Position numbers and translations under genes: made by a program
Assembly (NCBI GenBank): GCA_963513935.1
Contig: OY740772.1
Coordinates: 14,850,098 to 14,914,097, forward strand
Source: Aphrophora alni
Lineage: Eukaryota > Arthropoda > Insecta > Hemiptera > Aphrophoridae
DNA length: 64,000 bases
Direction: 5' to 3'
Shown: one piece after another, positions 20,999 through 34,200 of the stretch
Numbering within the stretch: position 1 is the first letter of the stretch
Layout: each line of letters opens with the position of its first letter
Notes under the pieces: model-generated
Told to the model about the DNA's origin: nothing
The model's database searches: none
What the model saw: only the letters and a program-made list of their open reading frames with translations

Positions 20999-22372
20999 AT
21001 TATTTCCTAGAATCATCTTAGCATTTATTCCTGAAGCTACATAAAATTTATTTGTGAATTTTATTCCATTTATTTCAAAAGGTAAATTTATTTCTCCATG
21101 AATTTTTAAATTGTTGTCTGTGGCCGATTTTATTATTGTCTTTGTGTTATTTTTTATTGTTTTATGTTTGACTAGGTCATATTGACATATCGAAACATTT
21201 GCCCATGAATCTAAGATTGTTTCTATATCCTGACTGTCTAATGTGTTGAATGTCACTTTAATTGTGCATACTCTAGAATTTTCGTTTTTATTGATGAACA
21301 GTGTATTGTATACATCCCATGTTACGTCATTCTCCGATTTTCTTGCTTTGGATACCCCATTTTTGTTTAAGTATTGTTTGTGGAAAATGCTGTATGAATG
21401 TAATGTACATTGCTTTCGAACGGCCTGGTTTAATTTCGCTGCATCGACTATCTCTTCATCACGCGTCACAGCGCCATGTCCTATTTCACGACCTAGGTCA
21501 ACATTGGTAACTATACTCTGTTTACATTGTGATCCGACTTTGTTTGTAGTTATTGTTATTTCGTTTTCTACTTCTGAATCCGTGGTGCTGTAATCCTGGG
21601 GTGAATATTGTGTTGTTACATCTAAATAGGTCCTTGGAGTTTCGCTTTCTTCATATGACTCGCCCTTGCTTTGTTTAAATTTAAGATTTCTTAAAGCCAT
21701 GGAATAATGTTTTCTGTCGTTTAAGTGTCTGTCAGTGTTTTTGGTTTGTCGTTGTGTACCCAAATTTAAGGTTGTCTGGTTTTGCGTATCTGATGGTTGA
21801 AATGTGTTATGATTTTGACATGTGTATGTTGGAGTAGTATAGCTTATACCGTTAGCTCGTTTTTTGTTGAATTTTATTTTAGATTTATTATTAGAATAGC
21901 GTTGACTGTCTTTGAATTGTTTGTCGTTCATTTTGCTTTGGTCGAGCATGCATGAATTCTGCTTCCGCACATTTTTTATGTTTGGTTGTTGATATTTAGC
22001 ATGGAAACATGTACTTGTTTCTTGTGGGGTTGAATAGCTATTTGTTTTTATAATAGCCCCCCATTTAGCCCGTTTTTTTTGGTTGTAAGTTTGTCTGAAG
22101 TTGTTATTTGAGTAACATTCTTGCACTGAGTGTCCATTCTTACTACATTTTCTACAAAATTCTTGATTTCTTTTGGCATTTGGTCTATTTTGGGTTGTAT
22201 TCTGGGGGTAAGTATTTGTATTTTTATTGAAAAAGCAGTGTTCGGTGGTGTGATTGTCCATTTTACATATTTTGCAATTGTATTGTTTGAGGAAACACCT
22301 GCTTGTTGGATGATTTGTTTTATTGCAAATTGTGCATACTTGACTTGTCCTCTTATGTCTTATGGTTGGTTT
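20990..22372 (-). pseudogene. E2 zinc knuckles and aspartic protease
   Basis: The frame is open upstream of the first ATG (22261), and three CCHC knuckles can be read: CTICNKTNHPTSRC, CKICKMDNHTTEHC and CRKCSKNGHSVQEC, all CX2CX4HX4C. A long Asn/Thr-rich linker follows, then a retropepsin domain ending in KMILGNNF. The active site reads LDSWANVS where D-S/T-G-A is required; a one-base change in a Gly codon explains the Trp. Gag overlaps this frame at 22353 in a +1 relation, so E2 probably used +1 frameshifting. It ends at a frameshift near 20995. Confidence 0.75.
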
Positions 22373-23549
22373 GGTATTGTGGTTTTGTTCTTTGGTCGTA
22401 TTTTTGGAATGATTTTACTTCATTGTCCCTTTGTTGTATACCTAGCGTGTGTACGATTTCCGTTAGTTGTTCTATCTTTTCCGACATTGTGTTAATCGTT
22501 TCAAAGTGTCTGTTTTCTCTGTCATTCTGGCTACCCTTATTTCTAAGGTATCTCTGTTTGTTTAGTGTTTTTTGGAGTAGTTGTTGCTCTATTTTTCTTA
22601 AATTTTCCTCTAGTTGTGTAAGTGTATTATTCTCCATTGTTATTATACATTCACAAATTTCCGGTTTTAAACCCTGTATAACATGTGATATTATCTGTTT
22701 ATCGTCTATGTTGGGGTTCATTCGTCTGCAAAGGGCCTGAATTTGTAAATAAAAGCTTATTGCTGGTTCCGATTCATTTTGAACTTTATTTTCTAATAAT
22801 GTCTGTAAGTTTTGACATTGCGCTATTGGAGTAAATAGGTTAATTAATTCTGTTTTTGCAATTTCCCAGGTTATGTCTACCTCTTGGTTCCTTTTAATAA
22901 AACTGTTATACCAATCTAAAGCCAATTGTGCCAGATATGTTGGTAATAGATTTATTTGTGTTTTGTCCGACCACCCGTTAGCTCTTGAAGCTACTTCGTA
23001 TCTCGATATGAAAGTATGTATATCTTCTGAGGGTAAACCGTGATATTGGTAGGGTTGAACTAATGGTATTTTCTCTTTCCTTTCCATTTTAGTGGTTGTT
23101 TCTGTTTTTGTTGGTATCTGTGGTGTAGTGACTTCGTCGTAAATGTTCTCTTGTGGTTGTTTTACGTTTACATACACATTATCAAAAGCTACTGGATCAT
23201 ATATGTGTGTGGTTGTTGCTAAAGGTAATTCTTTATTTTGCTCTGAGTCGTATGTAGGGTGTATTAGTGGTTTAAATTTATGTGGGTTTCTTAAAGTTTC
23301 TAATTCTTCTAACTGTGGATATTTATTTCTTTGTTGTGGGGATAGTTTGTTGAAATCGATTAGATAATCATATGCTTTTTTGTATTCTATGTCTGCTGTT
23401 AATTCAGTGTGTATTCTTTTTATTAGTGCTAAAATTTTCCTAATTTCATCAAGAGTTTTATTTTCATTACCTTCTATTTTAAATGCCTTTAAAATTATTA
23501 TTGCTTCCTCTTTTTTAAACTTATATATGTCAGTGTTAACCAAATCCAT
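22353..23549 (-). CDS. E2 Gag (matrix/capsid)
   Basis: 398 residues from an ATG. The capsid-type domain sits at about residues 165-300: LVQPYQYHGLPSEDIHTFI, ALDWYNSFIKRN, ELINLFTPIAQ and ISHVIQGLKPEI, typical of Ty3/Gypsy retrotransposon gag. The C-terminal part is a short coiled coil (EENLRKIEQQLL). CCHC knuckles follow in the next frame. This ORF is not broken although the rest of the element is. No host function is suggested. Confidence 0.8.
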   Translation of the reverse strand: MDLVNTDIYKFKKEEAIIILKAFKIEGNENKTLDEIRKILALIKRIHTELTADIEYKKAYDYLIDFNKLSPQQRNKYPQLEELETLRNPHKFKPLIHPTYDSEQNKELPLATTTHIYDPVAFDNVYVNVKQPQENIYDEVTTPQIPTKTETTTKMERKEKIPLVQPYQYHGLPSEDIHTFISRYEVASRANGWSDKTQINLLPTYLAQLALDWYNSFIKRNQEVDITWEIAKTELINLFTPIAQCQNLQTLLENKVQNESEPAISFYLQIQALCRRMNPNIDDKQIISHVIQGLKPEICECIITMENNTLTQLEENLRKIEQQLLQKTLNKQRYLRNKGSQNDRENRHFETINTMSEKIEQLTEIVHTLGIQQRDNEVKSFQKYDQRTKPQYQTNHKT

Positions 23550-23710
23550 TTATTATTAGTTAGAACCATCTCTTAAAAAAAACATTCAAACGAAATCATA
23601 TACTCTATATATCTTTATATTACTTATTATCATATATTACTTATTCTCTAAACAAATGCACATCTAATTTTATATTTCTGTACTTTTTTCCCCCTTTCTT
23701 TGTTTCTTTT

Positions 23711-23729
23711 CAATTTGGCGCCTCCACCA
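23711..23729 (-). promoter_or_regulatory. E2 primer binding site
   Basis: The minus strand reads TGGTGGAGGCGCCAAATTG directly after the LTR CA, starting with the TGG expected for a tRNA CCA end. A degenerate second copy of the surrounding sequence lies inside the LTR near 23814-23838. Confidence 0.55.
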
Positions 23730-24802
23730 TGTTAGATTATTGTTAGATTATTTTGTATGATTGATTTATTTGTTTGGTTGAATTTAATCGTGTGAGTCAA
23801 CTTTATTAAATCAGGTGCTTTCACCATGTAAGACAATTTTATAAGTTTCTGGGGGTTTCTCCTTAGACTCTACTATTGATTCAAATTTCGCTTGGCTGTG
23901 GGCTGACTCTAAAAAAATGAAACTGGATAGGAAAAAAAATACAGATTTTGATTTAGAACAAGTTTAATAAAATCGAAAATGTTCATGAATACCCTTTCAC
24001 ATGAAATCTCTATAAAAACATTAAACTTTTAGATTCGAGTTGGCCATTCCTCGAATTAATTAAAATTTATTGAACAAATTAACTGAACAAATTTATTGAA
24101 CATTTTCTAGACTGCCAATAACAAATTTCTATCACCATAATATTACATCTAAATAAAGCCTTAACAAATGTACAATATTATCATTATCATTATTTATTTA
24201 CTTAAATTGTACAAAATTGTCCCTATTCCCTTATTCGTTTTAATGAGTTTATATTTTAACCTTATAAAGTAATGAAATAAAACCCAGTATATGACTCCGT
24301 TTGATAATATTGTATTAACCAATTGAGATCTGATTTACATTAATAAAAGTTTAAGATTACTTACATTACACTTCACCCTTTCTTCACACTTTCACTAAAC
24401 ACTTTATTTTGATTTTATTTATTTCAAATTTTCACAACACTTCACTGGTGTAGATTTAGTTGATATTATTTTATTATAGCAGGTTAAATACGGACTGAGT
24501 ATCTTATTGGATTTTTTTACTTGTTCCCCCTCTGAAGATTTATTTTTTACTTGTTCCCCCTCTGAAGATTTATTTTTTACTACCTATTTTTCACGCATTG
24601 TTCTCCCCTCTTCTTTTTTTGAATCCCTCGTGTTTCTTTCTCATTGGTTAATTTTGAATTTTTGTCGTTCTCATTGATTTTCCTAATTTGCAATCTTTCA
24701 CACGTAGAACACTTGTTCAATGCTTAATTTGCTATTTGTAAAGTTCACTGCCTCTGCTTCTGTTAGGTGAAATTCGAGATGCCTTGCGCGTGTTGTCTCA
24801 CA
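23730..24802 (-). repeat. E2 5' LTR (limits inferred)
   Basis: The right-hand LTR by position; its partner should lie left of the window. The internal end is set by the primer site (minus ...AATCTAACA). The outer end is placed at minus TGTGAGACAACACGCG (24802) on the TG rule only. A 30-bp tandem duplication (TTGTTCCCCCTCTGAAGATT...) occupies 24521-24580. Confidence 0.45.
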
Positions 24803-25176
24803 TCCTGTTTCGGTATTTAAGTTGGTGTTTCAAATTAATTATATTTTTAATAAATTATATATAATAAATGTTGTAATATTGGTGTTCACCAATTTCTCTA
24901 TTACAGGCTTTAATTTCTCAGCCGATACGATTGTTAATTGGAGCGTAAAAGATGACCATGTAGGATATGAGATTAAAATTACAAATACATATTATGTCTT
25001 ATTTGCTTTGAACATTCGAAATACAAAAGTATTTACCCTATATGGCAAATATAAGCTTTTGCTTTTATAATAATATCTGGCACTGCTGTTGCTCCCTATC
25101 TACATGAAATTATCTTTCTTAGGAGCATATCAAACACATTAATACAAATATGACATGTTAAATACAAAATCCATAC

Positions 25177-25288
25177 CTGTAAATATAAGTCCATAATTTG
25201 GATATTGAGCAAAAGCTTTGTCAAAGATTCCAGTTTCTGCCAAATGTTTCTTCAGTTTCGTTGCACACATAAGCATCCCTTTGTGAGC
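25177..25288 (-). CDS. DAGLB: DAGL exon: last before the catalytic serine
   Basis: Acceptor TTTTTTTACAG and donor GTATGG. It encodes AHKGMLMCATKLKKHLAE and YPNYGLIFT, ending with the first base of the expected Gly codon of the G-H-S-L-G elbow. That next exon is not present anywhere to the left in this window. Confidence 0.9.
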
Positions 25289-28200
25289 CTGTAAAAAAAT
25301 ATCCAAGATGGTTGAAGAAATTTATATATTCTTCTTAAATTACACCAACAGTGTGTTCATAAAATCATAATGGAGTTTCAAAATTGTTACGATTCGTTAA
25401 AGAAACATTGTAGACCCACGAAACGGCCGTTATTTAGTTTTATTCATAACTGGATAACCATTGTTGTGCCATTTAAACATGTGGTACATTTGATCAACAA
25501 AAATAAACATAAAACTGTGCAAAGGAAAGTTTATTGGCTTTTTTGGCTTGCAAAATTTAATTCTGTAATTCTAGTGGAGTATCATGTGTTTCATGAAAAA
25601 CCTAAACACGAACATAATATTCGTAGATGGGACAAACTGTTAGCTTATTACACAAAAAAGTATTATGGTAGGCTGTTAGGCAGCAATGAAACTGTTGAAA
25701 ACATACATAAAAAGCTTTTTATAAGTAAAACAAAAATCTGTTCTAAAATGTGCTCAAGAACTAATTATAAAAACTACAATTGACAACTTGAGAGTTTGAA
25801 AAAAAAACAGCTCAGGTTTATAGGCTATGAACATGCTATTGCATATTTTTGCAGCCAGGAGATAACCTTTAAAAGTATAACTTTGTTGTACACATTCTTG
25901 ATAAAATAGAAACTTCAAATTTTGGGTAAATATAGTCCTTCATGGCTTTGTTGAATAGGAGTCCCAACATTATTATGCTCCTTTTATTTGCTGAAAGCAC
26001 TGTAATTTGAATTGTCTACTCTTGACATTTTGAAGTTGTATGCTTTTATTTAAATCAAAATACTTGATTATTTTAGCAAGACGAGATACCACTTCTCTAT
26101 AATGATGTTAATTTTTACCTTTATGAGAAACTTCCTCAATGACAAATTGAAAGATGCGGATGAAAGGCTTGGCTAAACCCACCTTGGCCTGATCTTACAA
26201 CCATGGACTTTTATTTATGGGGGTATGTTACACAAAATATTTACAGTGAGAAAATTTGGAACATCAAATACCTAAGATAACAAATTCAAGATGCAGTGGT
26301 ATCAATAACTCCAGATATTCTAGGTTGAATGAGGGATGAGCTGGAATATTCCTTGTACATTTACAGAGTTTCCCATGAGATTCATATAGTACTCAGATAA
26401 AGTTGAAAACAACTTTTTGATCTGTTCTTTCATTTTATTCGCTATTCATGTTTTTTTTAAACATATACTTTTGTAAATATATTTATTCAAAAAACCCTTC
26501 TATGACTTTAACAAATTGTCTGTTTTCTGTATTGAATAAGAAAATTTTTGAAATCCTACAAAATTAGACATTTAAAATTTATTAAAAGAGGTTGGACTGA
26601 CGTTTTTACTTGTCAATAAAATATTTGATTACAACAAGTGTAGCAAAAACATTTGAGGAACAAAAAGTGACTAACTTATAGGTCCTTTGGGTTGAATGTG
26701 GTGTTTGTAGTGTGGGACAGTGAGTTTGTAGTGGAGACACACATCAAGAAGGAAAAATATCTGCACAAAATTGTAATCAGATTATAAAATAATAAACTCC
26801 TGACTTTACAATTCAGTAGAACTTAAATTAAAATGTTTGATTTAATTAGTAATTTACCATTGGATTCATCATTTTATTCTCTGTTATGAAATGTAAATAA
26901 TATTTATTTTATCTGCTATTATTAATTTTCAATAAAATAATATTCAAGATATTCAATGGAGCCTTTATGAAAGTGTACAGGATCTGAATTTCGCAGACGA
27001 TATTTGCCTTTTGTCTCAAAGATACCAGGGTATAACAGAGAAGGTGCAGGATTCTCAGTAGAAAGGGATTAAAGATTAATACATTAAAAACAAAAGGTCT
27101 CAGAATAAACATCCGAGAAAGTGTTATTATTATTAAAGGAAAAGAAATGGAGTGTGTAGAGGATTTTGTTACTTGAGAAGAATAGTGTCCAATCATGAAG
27201 GAAGGGATTAACAGATTTTTAAAAAGCCAAAGTTGCCTTGCTCAGCTGATCTCAACATCGAGGTTGACTCAGGTGTGGCTAATGGTAGAACTGAGACTGT
27301 CGAGACAAATGTAAAGTCCTCTTGTATGACTGTGAGACCTGAAAGGAGTTAAGCAGGAACAGCAAAGCCTTCAAATGTCTGAGATCTCTATTGGAGATAA
27401 TGTGGCCACTAGTAATTTAAAATCAGAAACTGTGGGAGTTCACCAGTCAAAGTCCTCTGAAATTAAAAATATAAGTGAAAATGGATAGCCCTCATGTTGA
27501 GGAAAAATGAGTCAGAAATTACAAGAAGGGAGGAATGGAATCCTCAAGGACAGAGAAGAAGGGGATGGCTCTGGTTGGCCAGGGGTGTATGATGGAGGTG
27601 AGGTTGGCTAAAAGGATATGGGGAGTTGTGAAAGTGATGACTTCAAACAGTGTGTATTGGAGAGGACTTGTAGCTACCGTATGTTTCTCAAAGAATTTGC
27701 TAGAGAAATGATGAAGATTAACTTTCAACAAAATTAAATCAAAAAAAAATATATATATATATTGCAGAATTGTCTCCTTTTCAGAGAGTAGTAACTTTGT
27801 TATTCTTAATAAAATGTTGAAATTTCAGATCTGTATCTATATTTTTATTTTTGTAAAATAGCCTGTAGACTTAACAGCTGTACAGTTACTTTTTTTCTTA
27901 TGCATAAAACCTCTCAGTCATCATTGCCTTGAAAATAACATAAAATAAAGACTAGTAGCCCTGAATAGTATAATAGCACCATGCTTAGAAGAGAACAAGA
28001 GTTGGTCAAAAGAGATGGAAAGATAAAAGAAAAGGATCATAACCAAGACTATATGAAACAAGGTGTAGATTCAGCTAAAAATATTTACAAAACATTGATA
28101 AACACAAAACTTATATGACTGTTGTATAGAAACAAAGGATAATTAAAGACTAAAATGAACCCTTATATTTCCAAGAACTTACCATACTTTCTGCAGGAAT

Positions 28201-31200
28201 ACCATCAGCTTCAATTTTCTCTGGTATACAAGTAAGATCTGTGAATACATCTCTTACAGATATCGACCCTCTTACAACAAGGACAATGCTTTTAGTTTTG
28301 TGACAGGCTAATATATAAAATGGTAACTGGAATCAAACAAAACATAACAGTTCATTTTAATCAAGTGTTTTACAACAATCTATCGTAGACATAAACATAG
28401 AATATACAGTGTATCTGTAAATATATATTTTTAATACTTAAGTTTAGGAATCCCAACATGGGATTCATCATGTTGATTTGTACAGAAAGCGACTTGTGCA
28501 AAAATGTGTAGCACATGAAAGGGAATGAATGAATAATTGTAATGTTTTAAGCGAAGTTAGGATCATGAGCCCCTCTCTTTCATTTAACTCTTCAAAATAA
28601 GTGCATCATTTAAAATTTAATGAAAACTTTAACCTAAAGATAACATAAAAATTAGAAGAAGAAAACAAGTACAATTTAAAATAAAAATTACAAATTAACT
28701 TTTTTAAACTGCTAAAACACAAAATATAATCACATTTTAAAGATGGAAAACAAATATTGATTTTCTAACAATTTAAAACTAATATAATAACTAAATTAAT
28801 TATTAAATTGATATAAAATTCTTACAAATTGTAATAATTTAAAAAAGAGATGATCTTATTTTTTAATGTAATTAATTTGTTAATTTTCTCGACTATAGGG
28901 CGCCAGGTTTGCTTTAGCATACCAATTTAGAAAAAAGTGAATTTAATTATTTATAAAATCTCTGGGGTCGCAAGCTCTTTTTACAGTGTACTCACAGTGA
29001 TTCTGGGTTTCAAAAATGAAAACACTTGTCTCTGAAATATTACATAAAAATTTATTAAACATAAAACACATTAGATTCATGTAACAGAAATAAAAAAAAT
29101 TTTATATAAGACATCTTATATCCTATCAATATTACTATCATTTGAAAAAGAATCTAATCAAATTATATTAATAACTTTAAGTTATTTAGTTGCAACTCCA
29201 AAAAATAATAAAAAAGGATTTTACTTTACTTCTCATAGCAAATATTTTAATTATAAAAAGTATAATTTTTACTGAAATTGAGAATTAGTTTTATTAATAA
29301 AACAAATAACTTTATTTGATCATATTACTTTACTTAAAGACTCCACAACAAAAACATTGAATCTTATTAATGAGATACATAATTTTATGATATCAAATAT
29401 ATATCTTGAAAGCATATAAAAAAGTCTAAATTGTTCAAAGTACATATATATGGTTAAATAATGAAAGTCTAAACGTGTTATACCAAATCACGTTATGTTC
29501 TTTATTAAAAAAAAACTTTTCCTCGAAGGATGATTCGTGTCTTTCCATGTGACTGCGTGCTAATTATAGAGAGGCTTTGTCCACTATCAACGAATTGTCT
29601 TTTGTTCATCGCTCACGAGATTTATTTTGTTGTACATGTATTACAACCAATTATTAATGTCTTATGCTAACTTTAATTGTTCCATATATCTTATAGAAGA
29701 GTTCTTTGTCGAGAATTCGAAAATCACGTGGCAGCGATTGCACAACATAACTAAAAATTGCAAGTTATTACGCTTTTTCATTTAAAAGTTTATTTATTGA
29801 AAACAATATTGTCTTAGCACTTTTAAAATTGTTAATACACCATGTCTTTTACCAATTTAAAACTTCTGAACACATTTTTTAATGTTCGAACAGACACTCG
29901 GAGAACTGCCATTTATAGGTCTTAGAGCAACTAGCCCCAAATGATGACTGACTTAAGCACGAGATTTTTCTCTCTTCCGCAAGAGAGCTGTTCCGGTAAA
30001 CGTTACCAAAGTTCAACATACTCCCCACATAACACAAAATTTACATATTATATTTATAAAAAACAAATTATACTAAAATTGACATTATTACATATTTGGT
30101 TTTCTTGAAAATCTATTTTTCTTTTATTTATGAAGTTATTGAATAAATTTATGATTTGAACAGCCTGTTTTCGGCGCTAAACCGCGGATTTTAAATCTAT
30201 TATAAATTATGATTTTTCACATCACCACAAAACCCCACAAAAGATTTGTATTACAATACAAATATTGTACTATAAATCTTTTCTATATATATAAACTCAA
30301 TTCGAAAGAAAAAACCAAAAATGTGAAAAATTTTTTAATAGATTTTCAAGATTCCTTATTTCAGCAGTTAAGGACCTCATAAAGAAAATAAGTATCACTA
30401 GTATGCTTAATTTAAGAAAGATTCTCTTTTTACATAAAAAAATTAAAATCTATTTGCTAAAATCCTATTTCACTATCTCAATTTGTTTGAGTCATCATAA
30501 CTCATTTAAAAAAAATAATACGAATCAATTAGTGCTAAGTCTTATCTCTATTTATACAATAAAACCCATCATCGGTTTCCTTTCCAACCTCGTTGGCTGA
30601 AACTTTCCATCAACATTTTTTTGTTGACAGGATCCCGTCACTCAAAGCTTATCTCCCAGACAGCCGTCTGTGTATTTTTCTGCCATCGGGCATTTCCTTT
30701 CCCACACTTCACTTCTTACCAAGACAAAATTTCTACATCTTTATAAAAATTTACATCTATCTCATACTATTCATCTAAATTACTTTTCAACTTAACACAA
30801 TTCAAATTTAAAATTTCTCATTATTAATTAACATTATTACAAAATTATTTATTTATTACTCAGAATTACTTCAATTCACCTTAAAACTTTTTCAATTATG
30901 ACTTTACATTATTATTTATTTTAGTTTAGATCCAATAACTATTTATTCTTACTTAAAATCTCAATTCTCCTTTGTCTTGCTGGGATAACATGTTAACTAC
31001 TGATTTTATAATTACCAAAAACTCCTCTCTTCAACTAAAATTCAAAAATATAACATCATTATTATCAAAAAAAATAAACTTACTTACAAAACTCATCTAT
31101 TTATTTCAAAATTACTTCTTTACCATTGTATCATCTCTCAGTATTCTATCTTAAAATTATCTCCATCTTATCTTTCATATTTTAATAATTCAAGTTGCAT

Positions 31201-34200
31201 TAATCCCCAAACAAATTCTTCATAATAAAAAACTCCTTATTATTTACCTATATTATTTCATAAATAATCTCCTTATTTCAACGTAGCTTCCTTTAAAAAA
31301 TCATAATAATCGCCGTATTTCGTAGAATTCCTCAAATCTCCCTTTATTTCATTAAAATCGCCGTATTCCTCTTTATATATCATCGCAGTACTCAAAAACC
31401 TCTTAAAAACTCAAAAATTACCATTAATGCAACCTAACTACCTTCTTTATAAAAGTTTCTTAACAGAACAACTTCATTTTTAAATACTACTTTACTCAAC
31501 AATTCTGTAAAGTCATCATCTTCTTATAAAACTCAAAAATCTCTCATTTAAACGACTTCTTATTAAAATCTTCTTAATCATCTATTACTTGTATACAAAA
31601 ACTTCAAAAAATAAAAAAAATATCATTGCTTTCCCAGCTAACACCGTATTTCATCAAAATCTTTAGACACCTTTATCAATAACTTCTCACAATCATCTAT
31701 TGTTTTAAATTCAACTATTGTTTATTAAAAAACGTTAATTATTTATCTTATTTATAAATTTCATCAAAACACTCTTATCATTGTTAATTTATTATTCCTT
31801 TCTTTAAAAAGCAAAAACTTAATCTCCTATACTCATTATTTAACATCAAAAAACTTAAAAACTCTATTATTATCTGTCTTGGCAAAACTCACATAAATTC
31901 TCAAACTTTAAACAACTATTCTTCACATTCTCAAATCATAAATCACTTAAAACTAACAATTTTTTATCTCATATTATCTAATAATCCTTAAAATTTATCA
32001 ATGTCAAAACATACAACTTATCGTTTTACAATTTAACATCTAATTACCTATTCTAATCAGCTAATCAACATTTTTACAGTTTTATAAAAATTATACATTT
32101 AGTTACGTAAGTACTCCCTAATAATGTCACGTCCGGTTTATTCCATGTATATGCAGCTTGATCGCGTCTGCATATATATCCTACAATTTATTTGCCTTCA
32201 ACATCTGTCTAAATTTATTATTACATGAAGTTTTTTCATGTAATAATGTCACACTTATTTATGCATTTTTCTTCCTAACCTCTCCTACATAGGTTCTTCT
32301 AACCGTCTACTTTATACCGTGCATACTTCTAATTGCTCTTTAGACTCTTACACAGAGTAACATGTTGTGACGTTGAAATGTGCAGTGGTTGAATGCAATA
32401 TCCCTACTTGATTCAAGATAAAACCCAAAACACATCCCTATTTCACAACACACCCTCTTATGCAGTCTCAGAATGCCTTATTCTTACGAATAAAACATTC
32501 TATTTTAACTACACAAACGCTCAACCATCCACCCAAAATGTTCATGTACTCTTTAAATGCATCTACACGAAGAAAATTTTAAAATTCAAAAAAAATTTCA
32601 TTAAAATCGTTTCATCCGAAGTTGAAATAATGTTTATTTTACCAAGTTTATTACTAACATCGTCGATTTTCTGTTTATGTAATCCTTTCTAGATGTTATT
32701 ATTCAAATTCAAAAAGAAAATTTTATTTTTTTTAAAATTTATTCTAAGTCCTTTACTTAGAAATTTTACCTTCAATACTATTAAAGTTATTTAAGTAATC
32801 TACTTTTGTTCTTGTTTACTTTATTTAAAGCCAATTATCCTTTAAGTAAATTTTATTCGAAAACACAAGTTAAATTAGAATTATACGTCAAAAGTTTTTT
32901 ATTTTCAGAACAATAATTCTGTCACACGCTGTATCTCGTCTTAATGTCATGCAAAGGAATTCTAGGCCTGGTTTAAGCATAAACAAGTCCCCTCGATATG
33001 AGACAATCCTTATCTGTCTACTGATAAGACATGAAACCCTTTTGGTTCCAATACGATCTGCAAATGAATCTCAACTCTCTCTCGTCACATTTCATTGAAT
33101 ATTTTATTGAATCCACCTATTTAATATTAAATACCATTTCTTCAACGTTACTCTGAATCCTCGCTTCGAACTAATCTGCTTTATCTTAACACGTAAAGTC
33201 AATATTTATCTTAGTATAAACATACAGAGTTGTTTACTAACAATCTTGCAGCTCCAATGATCCTCTCATCTAGCTAATCTGTTTTCGTCACGTTTTCTAA
33301 ATATTAAGATCTTAATAAACATATAAAGTTGTTTAATGCTATAATCCAGCGTCTTTACTTTACAAATACCTAAACGTTTTCTAAAACTAAACTCTTAATA
33401 TTTTACGCTTGGCTAATAATTATTTTCTATATTTTTTGTCTTAGCTTACAAAATTCATTAATACACACAAATTATTAGTATTCATAACTCTTAATTATCT
33501 ATTTTCAAACTTAAACTTACTTATTAACAAAATCTTAACTACTTTTTATTAATTATTTTAAAAATCAAGTCCGTGTGTTTATAAAATGTCCTTACATTTA
33601 TTTATTCATTCCAAATTTCAATTTATTATGACTCAAATATAAATTATACATTTTTTGCGATGGTTCCCCGATTGGTGAAACATTTTGTAAAATATAGCCT
33701 GCATTCTTAACATAATTACAACGTTAACTACTTCTGTCCACATGGACAGTTTGTCTAGCCCATTCATTACAATAGAACCTTTCTTAACAAAAGATCTCCC
33801 TTTGTTATTGTCTTGGAGTATTGACAAAATACCTTTCTCTTTCTCCCTCTCAGGCATACCATCACCCCTCCTTCTCTCAAACAACTCAGAATCTACTGAC
33901 CTAATTTCAACATCTGTTAGTTTAGGAATACTAACCCCACCATTCTTATATACTAGTACAAAGCCTTCTTTTACTATCTCTACATTTTTACTTTCAAGAT
34001 TATATTTAAGGTTAGATTTCTCACAAAAACTTTTAATTTCTTGTTCTTGGGTTTGAAAGATACTCTTAAATTTTATCATTACATAATTTTCAAACTCTAC
34101 AGTCTTATGGTAAACTCGTTTTTTAAGATAAACAGCTGATTCCTTTATTATTAGATTATTTATTTTTACTTTGTTTTTCAAATTACTTATACCTATTCCA

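Larger units (their letters stand above)
16961..24802 (-). mobile_element. E2: decayed Ty3/Gypsy retrotransposon, truncated by E1
   Basis: The minus-strand element has its 5' LTR on the right, then a primer site, Gag, zinc knuckles plus protease, RT, RNase H and the start of integrase. It is cut at 16961, where E1 is inserted between the HWPNLHTD part of the H2C2 finger and the rest of integrase; that remainder should lie left of the window beyond E1. A 1.7-kb insertion interrupts RT, one frameshift separates protease from RT, and the protease motif is altered. It is an older, inactive copy. Confidence 0.85.

Noticed and set aside
24822..25070. 82-codon plus-strand ORF next to the last DAGL exon
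   Set aside because: No family motif, opposite to the gene, AT-driven; also examined and rejected as a carrier of the missing G-H-S-L-G exon.
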